In this document: positions 49,819 to 59,474 of the stretch, one piece after another
Position numbering within the stretch: the stretch's first letter is position 1
Layout of the letters: the number at the start of each line of letters is the position of its first letter
Assembly: GCA_963920635.1 (NCBI GenBank)
Contig: OY987308.1
Location: forward strand, 23,589,096-23,653,095
Direction: 5' to 3'
Source: Pseudeuparius sepicola
Lineage: Eukaryota > Arthropoda > Insecta > Coleoptera > Anthribidae
Length of the DNA: 64,000 nt
Made by a program: the position numbers and the translations under genes
The notes under the pieces: model-generated
Databases searched by the model: none
Told to the model about the DNA's origin: nothing
The model's input: the letters and a program-made list of their open reading frames with translations, nothing else

Positions 49819-50110
49819 TATAGTTAATTAGACAGAACACAGGGTACAATATCAGACAGATCGCTAGGCTATTGTTTCTGTTGTCATGACACTTTAACTT
49901 GACATTTATTATTATGTCATTTCATTTTCTCTTTCACTTTGACGTGACTTTATCTTTGAGAAAGGAGAAAGATTTATTCTCCTAAAGCTCCGAAAACAAA
50001 GTTCTTTAAGTTATTTGAGTTAAGCGTTCAAAATATCGTTCATTTACTGTCTAGCGTTTATGAATGTTTCTGGCAACTTGAAAAAGTTATCTTTTAATCG
50101 GTTTGCTTCA
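49819..50110 (+). mobile_element. 3' untranslated tail of the Penelope-like element
   Basis: GGGTACAATATCAGACAG, GAGAAAGGAGAAAGATTTAT and GGCAACTTGAAAAAGTT follow the endonuclease stop. The same series occurs alone at 55,910-56,175, which identifies it as the 3' end of the element. From here to 50,730 nothing else is seen. Confidence 0.6.
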
Positions 50111-50730
50111 GGTTCTGTGACGAAAAACCTAATTAAAAATTAAATGGATCTATTTGCACCACAAATAAAATTTCTACAATAAATAGTATGAAACCACAGC
50201 AAATATTTCGTAGTATATTTTCTGTGATGAAACGCTTTTAAAAAATTATCTATTAATATTTTGTGATTTTTATTACAGTCAGACATTAGAAGGTTTTTAC
50301 TTAATTGTTGTTTTTCTTTTCACAAAAATATTTAAATTTTCGAAAATGGATAAGCCAGAAATTTACTAAATAATCAGCTTCCTGCTCTATAGAAAAAAAA
50401 AGAAAAAATTCAGACTTAAAATTTTCTCAACTTTTCTTGATGTATCATCTATTTTTTGCTTTGCAACTTCCTTCTTGCTTGCATCATCCAATGTTACTTC
50501 AACTCTGGAATCATGGAGATTTTATAGAAGGGACACTCTTCCACCAAAATATAGACAGGATTTTCAAGTACAAAAAGGAAACAATGTGCGACTATTTTTT
50601 TGTTTTTCTATTAGTTTAAGAAACCACACTACCTAATCTAATCTAAGCAGCAATACAACGCAAACATCTTATCCCACTAAAAGTCTTGGTGTAGCTTATA
50701 GTCGGTCCATTCTCCCCCTATTTATATAAT

Positions 50731-51553
50731 TTAAGCCGAGGCGCAGGTACCGACATCGTCCAAGATCTGGAGGGCGGCGTCTTGGAGCTCAGCAAGAACC
50801 GATCGTGTATCATCCGCGATGTGCTCGCCCGCCGCTTGGGCGGCCGCGAGCGCTGCGTCCAAACTGCCCTGGATCTCCGTCGGGATGTTGGCCAAGACGT
50901 CCAAGACCTCTTGCATAACGTTGAGGGCGCACGTGTCCTCGTCCTCGGCGCCGTCGCACTCGGGCAGGTGCGTCTCGACCTCCCTGAGCGCCTGGTTCTG
51001 GGCCTGGAGGTCGGCCACCAGCGGCACTAGGCCGTCGCCGATGCCGTTCAGGTTGCCGGTCACGCTCTCGATCACCGCGTTGGCGGCCGCCTGGACTGCC
51101 GCGTCGACGTTGTCCTGTTGGTCGAGCGCGCACTGGACCAGCTTGCCGGCGTCCTCGTTCACCTGTCCCAGGATCTTTTCGAGCTCGTCGTCGATGGCCT
51201 GGCGCGCGGCGGCGATCAGGGAGGCGGCGAGCGCCTCGGCGTCGTCGCCGATCTGGTCGACGTTCCCTTGGACGGTCTCGATGGCCTGGTTGGCCTCGTC
51301 GAGGAGGTCGGCGACCACCTGGTTCACGCCGAGGATGACCTGGCCGACGGTGCCGACGAGGCCGCGCGGCGCCTTGGCCGCCGGCTTGGAGGAAGCCTGG
51401 AAAAAGGGGGGGGGGTTAGACTCCAGATGGTGATCAGGTGAAGATGCGCGGGCACCAGCAGGAAGCAAGAAGCGTCCTGTTGGCGAACCAAGACGGAAAA
51501 TATCTTACCAAAGCCACGAGGCCGACGAGGAGAATGGCTACTTTGAACTGCAT
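50731..51553 (-). CDS. Secreted four-cysteine helical protein, gene C (two exons)
   Basis: A predicted 236-residue secreted protein, duplicate of gene B. Exon 1 (51,509-51,553) encodes MQFKVAILLVGLVAL. The 112-base intron (phase 0) differs from that of B mainly by a longer homopolymer (10 G on the plus strand at 51,406-51,415). Exon 2 is 50,731-51,396. Cysteines lie at about residues 104, 162, 171 and 233, with the same spacing as B (58, 9 and 62). The second and fifth family cysteines are again Ser and Asp. The N-terminal third and C-terminal third differ strongly from B, but the middle (from NEDAGKLVQC to QNQALR) is nearly identical in DNA as well as protein. Strong GC bias. A TATA box lies upstream. 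Function unknown. Confidence 0.9.
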
Positions 51554-51610
51554 GTTTCTTGGTGTGACTGTCTGTGAACTCACTGTACAGAAAGCCGCTT
51601 GGGCTTGAGG

Positions 51611-51618
51611 TATTTATA
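51611..51618 (-). promoter_or_regulatory. TATA box of gene C
   Basis: TATAAATA on the minus strand, 58-65 bases upstream of the start codon, at nearly the same distance as in gene B. The two upstream regions otherwise differ. Confidence 0.65.
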
Positions 51619-52059
51619 CTGGAAATGCTGTTTTCGTGTTGGCGTTATCTTTGTCTTGAACTTCGGACGATGCAGCAACCCGAAATCGTTTTTCGGCAAC
51701 CATATCAGTCACTGGCGTGCCGGAGAACGTTTTCAGGATGTCGCCCCGACTTTTTCGTAATGATCTGACTACGCCAATGGGCTTGAAGTGGTCCCTTATC
51801 GGACGAGTGCTATTCTTGGAACGTTGCAGTACCACTTTCGTGGAAGGGGTCAGTTTTTTTTGGGGAAAAAAATTCCAGATGATTCTAAGATTAGATATTG
51901 TCAAGAGGATAATATTTGCTTCCCAAGTGGGTCTATTATTAGGTACTACAACACTTTCTCTGTTATACATGCCTAATTTAGGTTCTGTTGGTGGTTGGTG
52001 TTGTTTCTACGGTCCAATATTTTTTTTATATTCTGGCGACTTTTTTAAAAATCACATCG

Positions 52060-52933
52060 ACGGTTGGACATGAAACTTTATAGAAGATATCCATAAAATC
52101 TTTGTTTTTGGAGTTCAGGCGAACGTTTTTTGTTTGAAAGGGCTTCTGGAACATTTTCTTTTGACCTTCTTACTGTTTTCAAAATGAAAATTCAGGACCG
52201 GCTATGATTTTTTATACCCCCGATTTTCACGAAAACTATTTAAAATCTGGCCCACTGCGTTAATCAGGACACCCCAAACCCTCATATATACTAAATTTGA
52301 ACAACAAATATATAGGGAATTCCATTCTAGGTACATACTACCAAAGTTGAACAAAATGGGAAAAAAGTGTTTGGTGCGCAATACAAAATATGCACCCCGT
52401 ATCTTTCTCCTGTGCCATTTCAAAGTACTTAATTTTTTAGGATCAAAAAGCGAGTATATCACAACTGCCCCAGACACTATAAACGAACTAAGTCTAAAAA
52501 AATAAAAAAGCCTGACAGTTAGTAATAAGTCCATATGAGTTAAGGTGGCTGGTGTGCCACAACAGGAAACGCACAGAAAAGTATCATCTTAGACAGTGAC
52601 TTTGTTAACGAATGTACAATAATTTAATTTTTTTATTTTTTTGTTGGCATTTTGTACAAAAAAATACTTTTGTGTTTATTAATACCTTTTTCAATAATTC
52701 CAGAGCTCTGTTGATCCGTAATAAAAATAAAAAAATAGCATTTTGAGATGGTCCAAAGAAAACACCTTGTACATTTTTATATTGATTGGCCCTGTTGACG
52801 ATTCAACTGTTTTCAGGGGATTCCAAGGTACACTTGACTCGCCAGATGCCTTTAATGCTGCTTAATGCTGTGGTGTCAGATTTAAAAAATCGCTAAATGG
52901 TTTTAGCGAAAAGTCAAAAGTAGACACCCTGTA
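52060..52933. mobile_element. Degenerate copy of the 7.6-9.2-kb foldback element
   Basis: Shares blocks with 7,626-9,227: ATAAAATCTTTGTTTTTGGA, GTTAAGGTGGCTGGTGTGCC, and the right end GACACCCTGTAG. The left TACAGGG terminus is missing and the arms have decayed. Confidence 0.65.
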
Positions 52934-53599
52934 GGTGTCTAGATAGTTTTTTTATAGAGAATTTTTTCTATAAGTAACATATTTTTATTTTTTTGCAGTT
53001 TTGGAACTTTTTGTCCTTTATCATCTGCAAAACATATTAACCCTACAGTAATCTCCAAATATTAAATCCTAGCTCTCAAACATTATACTGATCTACATTT
53101 TAAGAGAATTCAAGTCACCTATAATCTATCTGTTTGCGTGGTTTTTTAATTTATATTTATATATCTTAATATTTTTTAAGTGGCAAACATTTTGGAAATT
53201 GCCCTATTGATAAGACACATTTGCATGTCTAAGTAGGTACTTCGTTTTTTGTTTTTGTCTACTTTTTTAATGTGACCGAAGTTTGTTTCTTATATCCGGT
53301 ACAAAAGAACGTACTAATCATGATCTGATACACTGAATAATGTACCAGCATAAGGCATATAAAGTTTCTTTATACAGGGTGTTATACGGGAAGTCTGATG
53401 GAAAATTCTATACAACTTACGTGTCCAGTTGTTTCTTTCTTTTTTTGCGACTCTAGTCTAGCTTTCTTTGTCAACTCTACAAAAAATTGAACAGATTATA
53501 ATACAGATTTTAATTTTTCTCTTCCATAGGTTACCGAGTGACAAAAAGGTGTAGGTATTTAGAATAATGCGTAGGACAAAAAAAATTTAATACAGTATT

Positions 53600-53605
53600 T
53601 TATTT
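53600..53605 (-). terminator. Possible polyadenylation signal of gene D
   Basis: AATAAA on the minus strand about 190 bases after the gene D stop codon. It is the first such signal downstream. Confidence 0.4.
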
Positions 53606-53792
53606 CGCGATTACAAAGAACATATTTACAAAGAAACAATTTAAGTATCGATAAATTAGATCTTTACAATAAAAACATTAATCTTATCTATATGGGTAAA
53701 GCCAATGCTCTTAAGTGCACCTTGTGGCGTCCTTCGAGTGCCTACTCAAATTCTGACCAACGTCAGTCACTTGAAAAATTTCCCCCAAAAAG

Positions 53793-54627
53793 TCATATAT
53801 CTACTTCTTCTGTCGCACTCTCCAAACTGCCTCCTATGCACTCTCCTACGTTAACCAAAATTTGATTCCCCTGCTGTAGTAACGTATCGACTTGATCATC
53901 TCCGCATTTATCAATTTGCACCCCTATATCCAAGAACAGAGCTCTCGCCGTTTCGATATCGTCAGAAGCAACGTCAGTTGCGTGTGCAACTTCCACGACA
54001 ATTTCCTGTAAAATAACCGCGACGCATTCAAAGACATTTTGTTGGCCCTCGCAGCTCGTCAGATGGTCTTGAATCTGTTTTATGTATTCGTTAGCTTGGG
54101 CCGCGTGGTCCCAAATGGTTTCGAAAGCGTTTAATGCGTCGTTCAGTTTCCGTTCTATACAACTCGTTGTTCCATTCGCCGCTGACTGTTCAACTTGTTC
54201 GGCACTAAGAAATAGTACAATGATCAGTCTGACCAAATCGTAGTATGTTACTTACGCGTCTATGCCATCTTCTATACAATCGATTATAGCTGTAGCGTCC
54301 CCGTTCGTAGAGTTATATTTGATTTCTTCAAGCCTTTCCAGGACTCTGTCATTTATGTCGGAGATCAAGGCTATGCCGACTTGCGTAGCAGCAACGGCAG
54401 CGTCTCTTATTGCAATGTTTATATCGTCTATCACTATATGTACGTCGTTTAAAATATTTCCGATTACCTGGAACAACAAAATTAAGTAATTATTTTTATG
54501 ATGAAGGTTGGTCACTTACTTCATTAGCTGCATCGAGAGCAGCTTGGGCAACGTCTAGAATGGACTTTGTGTCATTAGTTGCTTGAATACACGTAATAAA
54601 CAGTATTGCCAACTTAAAATTATTCAT
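53793..54627 (-). CDS. Secreted six-cysteine helical protein, gene D (three exons)
   Basis: A predicted 243-residue secreted protein of unknown function. Exons are 54,520-54,627, 54,256-54,467 and 53,793-54,204. The donors are both GTAAGT, the acceptors GTTCCAG and TTCTTAG, and the phases 0 and 2 agree. The signal peptide MNNFKLAILFITCIQA should be cleaved before TND. Mature cysteines lie at about residues 100, 122, 158, 167, 207 and 229. One N-glycosylation sequon is seen (NST in YNSTNGD) and another in NGT. The chain is acidic and helical like genes A-C. D is AT-rich in codon use, unlike the GC-rich B and C, so it is probably nearer the ancestral state. It is the member closest to the exon at 58,399. 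TATAAA lies 26-31 bases upstream of the ATG, too close for certainty as the promoter. Confidence 0.88.
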
Positions 54628-54789
54628 GTTGATGTTTAATTAACTCTAAAAATTTATACCTCAGAGAAATCTGATTAGGACTGGCAAATAAAATGTAATT
54701 ATTTTGATAATAACCATGGCTTTATCTTGTTTGTTTTAGTTTACATTAGGTACACGGTACACGTTAATAATATTTATTAATATATATAT

Positions 54790-55902
54790 AAATTGAAAAT
54801 AAAAAAAACCTTTCTAAAAACAAGCTTTTATTTAAGCCATGTACTAAAACGAATAACATAAGTTTATGTTTTCGTTAAGATAATTCAATTCCAAATTGCG
54901 ACAAGTTTTTGCAAATTGAAAAGCTTGTCGCGCGAAATGTTGATGAAAGTAGGTGTACCAATTAATTTTATTGAACAGTGATTGGTTGATAAGCAACTAC
55001 CTATTTGCCAAAGTATGCATTTTTTTCTTTACAATTCGCGAGATAAGCTTTTCACTTAGCAAAAACTTGTCGCAATTTGAAATTGAATTATCTTAACGAA
55101 AACCTAAACTTATTTTATTCGTTTTAGTACATAGCTTAAATAAAAGCTTGATTTTAAAAAGGTTTTTTTTTATTTTCAATTTTATTTTGTGATTTTTAGT
55201 ACCTATTTGATTCCCATGTCAGGAGGGCGGTAAAGAAATTTAGTTCGCCATCTTGGGGCGGCCGCCATATTGGATTTCGTATGCAGTCATCCACCTTATT
55301 ATTTTCTACTCGTCGAGCCCTTTCATTTGATACCCATGTTGGGTATCAAATAGGTAATCCGCCATCTTGGAACGGCGGCTATATTCAATTTAGTGTGATG
55401 TCACTAACTTTATCGTTTTCTACTTTTCAAGCCCTTTAATTTGATACCTACCCATATTAAGGAGGTTGAAAAGAAAATGGAATCCGCCATCTTGGAGCGG
55501 TGGCCATATTGAATTTGGTGTGATGTCACTAACTTTTTCGTTTTCTACTCTTCAAACCCTTTCATTTGATAGCCTTATTAAGGGGGGTTGACAAAAAATG
55601 CATTATCCGCCATCTTGGAGCGGCGGCCATATTGAATTTAGTGTGATGTCACTAACTTTTTCGTTTTCTACTTTTCAAGCCCTTTCATTTGATATCCATA
55701 TTAAGGGGATGGGGGTTGACAAAAAATACATCATCAGCCTTCTTGGAGGGGCGGCCATTTTGAAAGTATTACAATATTGAGTATTACATATTGTATTGTC
55801 ACCAGAACTAAAGGTGTTTGCAAAATTTGAGCTCAATCGGATGTCAGGAAGTGGTTCTAATTCAGCTTGCAAGATTCGACCCATACATACATATACAGGG
55901 CA
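54790..55902 (+). mobile_element. Composite repeat: palindromic module plus five YY1-like tandem units
   Basis: The palindromic module at 54,798-55,180 (CAAGTTTTTGCAAATTGAAA and inverse; TGTCGCGCGAAATG) is followed by five units of 114-128 bases. Each unit contains CGCCATCTTGG or a variant (near 55,246, 55,360, 55,485, 55,608 and 55,736) and most contain GTGTGATGTCACTAACTTT. It ends CAGCTTGCAAGATTCGACCC. An inverse copy with one clear unit is at 33,812-34,680. Helitron-like non-autonomous elements often join a palindrome to a tandem array, but I see no definitive termini. Confidence 0.7.
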
Positions 55903-55909
55903 AGTTAAA

Positions 55910-56175
55910 TAAAAGCACAGGGTACAATATCAGACAGTTGGCTAGGCTATTATTTCTGTTGTCAGACATTTATTAATCAGTCATTTTATTTTATCGTGAC
56001 ATGATCTTTGAGAAAGGAGGAAGATTTATTCTCCAAACGCTCATAAAACTAACTTCTTGAAGTCATTTTTTGAGTCTTGAGTCATTTTTTGAGTTAAATG
56101 TTCAAAGTTTCGTTCGTTTACTTACTGTTAAGAATTTAGGAGTTTTCCAGGCAACTTGAAAAAGTTGTAAAAATA
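55910..56175 (+). mobile_element. 5'-truncated Penelope-like copy (3' tail only)
   Basis: Shares GGGTACAATATCAGACAG, GAGAAAGGAGGAAGATTTAT and GGCAACTTGAAAAAGTT, in order, with the tail at 49,819-50,110. Severe 5' truncation is usual for target-primed retroelements. The following 56,176-56,856 has a GC-rich patch but no supported gene. Confidence 0.65.
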
Positions 56176-56856
56176 ACAAATTGCAGATATTCAATTGCTT
56201 TTAACATGTAAATAAGTTGCATTTTTTTAGCTTAATGCTTTGGCTGAAGAAAGTGGATTAACATACAGCGAATAAGTTAATTCCAATACAGGCAGATGTA
56301 ATTTATTAACACAAAATTGTTTACATTGTTTCGAGCCATTGCGCCGATTGTCGCATTCAGGTCTCAGTTTTAACAGTTTCGGCGCAAGGGGCCTTCAAAG
56401 CCAAATCGAAAGCTCGAAGTACGCTTTTTCGGAGATAGGCATATTTTCCAAAAGGATTTCGTTTATCTAATGTTCATTTTTAAGGAACTGTGTCCTTTTT
56501 AAAAACGACCTAATAACACTTTATCTCCGATTCTCGAGCGGCCCCCCTCATTAAGAAGACCTACTGTCGCGCGATATCTCTCGAAAATAATCGTCGCGTA
56601 AATAACGTTTTAAACAAAGCAAAAGCGCCCCGTCGGGCCCTAGATAAGGCAAATTGCTCCTCCAGTATTTCAGAAAAGGGGGCCGCCAGATAAGCCGACG
56701 TGACACGTCGCGCGCCGCTTCTGCGGAATTAGCCAAGGCTCGGGATTTAACTCGTTAGTCGGTGTGACGTTCGGTTGCGAATGATCGCGTTGCAATCGTT
56801 CCAACCACCGCTGGAACGAAGCTGTCGTTTCGTCGGGTGTACCTAAAAACCGATGT

Positions 56857-58385
56857 TTTAGTACAGTAAAATTGGGCCAAAACCCAAACATCAAAAAAAA
56901 AAATTCTTTCTAGCGCGAAATAATTACATACCCTCCTAAGAGTTAGTACTAAAAAGTTACACCACCACCAGCGTCGGGTTTCGGAAGGATGGGGGTGAAA
57001 AGGGCAGGAAATTTTTATTTTTCACAGTTTTGCGTGAATATCTAGTAAACTATGAGGTTTAGCGCAAACGTCATCCCATTCGCAAATGATATACATTAAA
57101 TTCCGAACAAGAATTGTTATAGGTATACGGAATTATGGTAAAGTGAACGGTTTCCATGATATGGAGGGGTAAAGATTTCTTTGTTTTTATTTCACGTAGT
57201 TTTTGTTGAAAAAACTTAAAATGATTACAGTATAAATTAGTAACTGAATAATGTATGTAGAATATATATAGATATATCTAAGCATATATAGATACATATT
57301 ACACCCATAGATTGTTATTTTTTGTCACAACATAACCTCATAAGTATATGACTGTAAATATGTCCAATACAAGTTAGTAGCCTTAGTTAATTTGTACTCA
57401 CTTTTTGCCCTCATTCATTATATTATATTATATTGAAAAAATGGGGGGGGAAATCAAAATGATACAAAAGGTTATCAGTCAGCACTCGGGCTGGTGAGAG
57501 AAAACAAATCTTCGTGTTCTTCGTCCACTTGAGAATCATCATTTAAATCGTCGTCGATGATTACAGTATCTCTATTGAGACATGCAAGTCCTAAGCAATT
57601 GCTGCACATACTTGAACAATTGAGACTACTTCTTCGACACTCGCAGTTTTGGACGCATCCATCTCTGCAGAAGCATACGACGAGGATTGTTTCATATATA
57701 TTTTCTTGTTTTTCACATGAGCTTCCTATTCATGACTTTCTCATTTTTACAAGCTAAGGACAAATTAGATATGGGAATGATTTGACATAAAAGAACGAAT
57801 GGAAATCAGAACGCTATAACGAATGAGGGCAAAAAGTGAGTACAAATTAACTAAGGCTACTAACTTGTATTGGACATATTTACAGTCATATACTTATGAG
57901 GTTATGTTGTGACAAAAAATAACAACCTATGGGTGTAATATGTATCTATATATGCATAGATATTCTATATATTATATTCTACATACATTATTCAGTTACT
58001 AATTTATACTGTAATCATTTTAAGTTTTTTCAACAAAAACTACGTGAAATAAAAACAAAGAAATCTTTACCCCTCCATATCATGGAAACCGTTCACTTTA
58101 CCATAATTCTGTATATAACAATTCTTGTTCGGAATTTAATGTATATCATTTGCGTATAGGATGACGTTTGCGCTAAACCTCATAGTTTACTAGATATTCA
58201 CGCAAAACTGTGAAAAATAAGAATTTCCTGCCCTTTTCACCCCCTCCCCGACCGACCCGACGCTGGTGGTGGTGTAACTTTTTAGTACTAACTCTTAGGA
58301 GGGTATGGAACTATTTCGCGCTAGAAAGGACTTTTTTTTGGATGTTTGGGCTTGGCCTAATTTTGGGATAGTTTTACTGTGCTAT
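56857..58385. mobile_element. Large foldback element abutting a splice acceptor
   Basis: A ~1.5-kb element with arms of about 560 bases, roughly 56,857-57,413 and 57,823-58,385, around a ~410-base loop. The arms pair from CAGTAAAATTGGGCC at the left to GTTTTACTG at the right. They include TTAGTACTAAAAAGTTACAC and GTTAGTAGCCTTAGTTAATT with their inverses. Its right end lies about 13 bases before the exon at 58,399, so the branch-point region of that intron lies within the element. The loop contains a cysteine-rich ORF remnant, described separately. Confidence 0.85.
57475..57729 (-). pseudogene. Cysteine-rich (CXC/tesmin-like) C-terminal remnant in the foldback loop
   Basis: The minus strand is open for 84 codons up to a TGA at 57,475-57,477. 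It encodes a cluster of 11 cysteines (CFCRDGCVQNCECRRSS, then CSSMCSNCLGLAC) followed by an acidic tail. CxCR...C...C-x2-C-type clusters near the C-terminus occur in TSO1/tesmin CXC domains and in some transposon-encoded proteins. A stop directly upstream and the lack of any further domain suggest a broken transposon gene captured between the arms. An in-frame ATG is not evident near the 5' end of the open stretch. Confidence 0.45.
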
Positions 58386-58398
58386 TTCCCCGTTGCAG

Positions 58399-58578
58399 GT
58401 TCGACGCAGATCGGCAGCAGGGAGTCCGGCGCTTCGTCGCGGGAGGCGGGTAGTAGAGACAACGGACGGTCGCTGCAGCAGTTGCTCCAGCAGAGGGAGG
58501 AGGAGAACAGGCAGGAAGTCGAGAGGCTGACGGCCGAGATACGGGCGCTCAAGTTGCAACTGTTGCAGTTTACTAGTG
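58399..58578 (+). CDS. Coiled-coil stem exon of the type II membrane protein
   Basis: A 180-base exon between the acceptor CCCCGTTGCAG and the donor TAGTG|GTGAGG (GT at 58,579). Joined in phase to 28,910-29,124, the split codon is GGT (Gly). The exon then encodes residues 55-113: a Ser/Gly/Arg-rich linker and a strongly charged coiled coil at about 79-110 (LQQLLQQREEENRQEVERL and on). It also ends in phase 1. The coiled-coil stem directly after a signal anchor resembles chondroitin N-acetylgalactosaminyltransferases, among other Golgi proteins. The catalytic domain is not in the window. No further exon is seen up to 64,000. Confidence 0.65.
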
Positions 58579-59474
58579 GTGAGGAAACAGTTGTCAGCTA
58601 CGAGAACGAAAATCAAACTCTTCTGCGCGCCTATACGTCACTTGGACCAAAGCGCGGCCAACTTATAAAAAGTAGCCCTGAAATTAGTCTCAATAGCCCG
58701 TTCCTTTTGCCCCTACACTGAGGAGTTGTTATAGCCGAACCACTCAGTTTGTTTTTTCCTGTCAAAGGCTCATCTTGTCAAAGGGTAATTTTCCTCACCA
58801 CCAAACTGAGCCAATATGGTCGATAGTGAGTGTCCTCGCGAGGATGTGCTTGAAGGGTGCAGGGGGAGGTAAAAAAATCTCACTTTAGCTCACATTCTCA
58901 TTTGTAAAAGGAACTGCCACCAACTGAGATAAAGTAAGAATTCTTAAGAAAAGTGGCAAAAGGAACGCGGCTACTGACATACGTCAGTTATCAATTTCAC
59001 GCCAAGTTAAATCCAAAAACAGAATATAGGCACCTTGAGACACCTTGGTGTATATGTGGTTGCCTAGCTCACTTTAAACGAGTCCGATTTCTAGAATTTT
59101 TATTGTTCCATATTTTTTAACAAAATTTCGTACAAACCCGTTTTAAGGGATGCCCAATCCAGTGGCGTAGTCAAATTTTTTATAAAAATATACCTAATAT
59201 GATTTGTTCAATTTTGACATTAAAAATATGTCGCAGTAGGCCTTGCATTTTTAAAATGCAATGTGCCATTTTACCCTAAAGTACAGACTCTTATGTTGGT
59301 TTTAAGTGGGTCACACTGTATAATAATAATATGATTTATTTACCACGGTGTGGCTACAGTAATTAGACAACATTATCTATTTTAAATTTACATTTTTTAT
59401 TTATATGATTATTATATCTAGATGAAGCATAATATATTTTCAGGGGTAATATAACAAGTGGTGTGCATATTATC
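58579..59474. other. Intronic, no gene seen
   Basis: A frame continues open for about 47 codons past the donor at 58,579, but its composition changes at the donor and it ends without motif. A GTGGGTCACACTGTATA fragment near 59,305 recurs at 24,970 and 61,015. Confidence 0.5.

Larger units (their letters stand above)
29125..58398 (+). other. Inferred ~29.3-kb intron of the membrane-protein gene
   Basis: Bounded by the phase-1 donor at 29,125 (GTGGGT) and the acceptor CCCCGTTGCAG ending at 58,398. No intervening plus-strand exon with compatible frame and splice signals was seen. It contains four minus-strand genes (A-D) and most of the repeats listed here. An unrecognised small exon inside it cannot be excluded. 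Confidence 0.5.

Noticed and set aside
50819..51433. 204-codon plus-strand ORF opposite gene C
   Set aside because: Same shadow effect as for gene B; it runs across the gene C intron boundary without splice logic.
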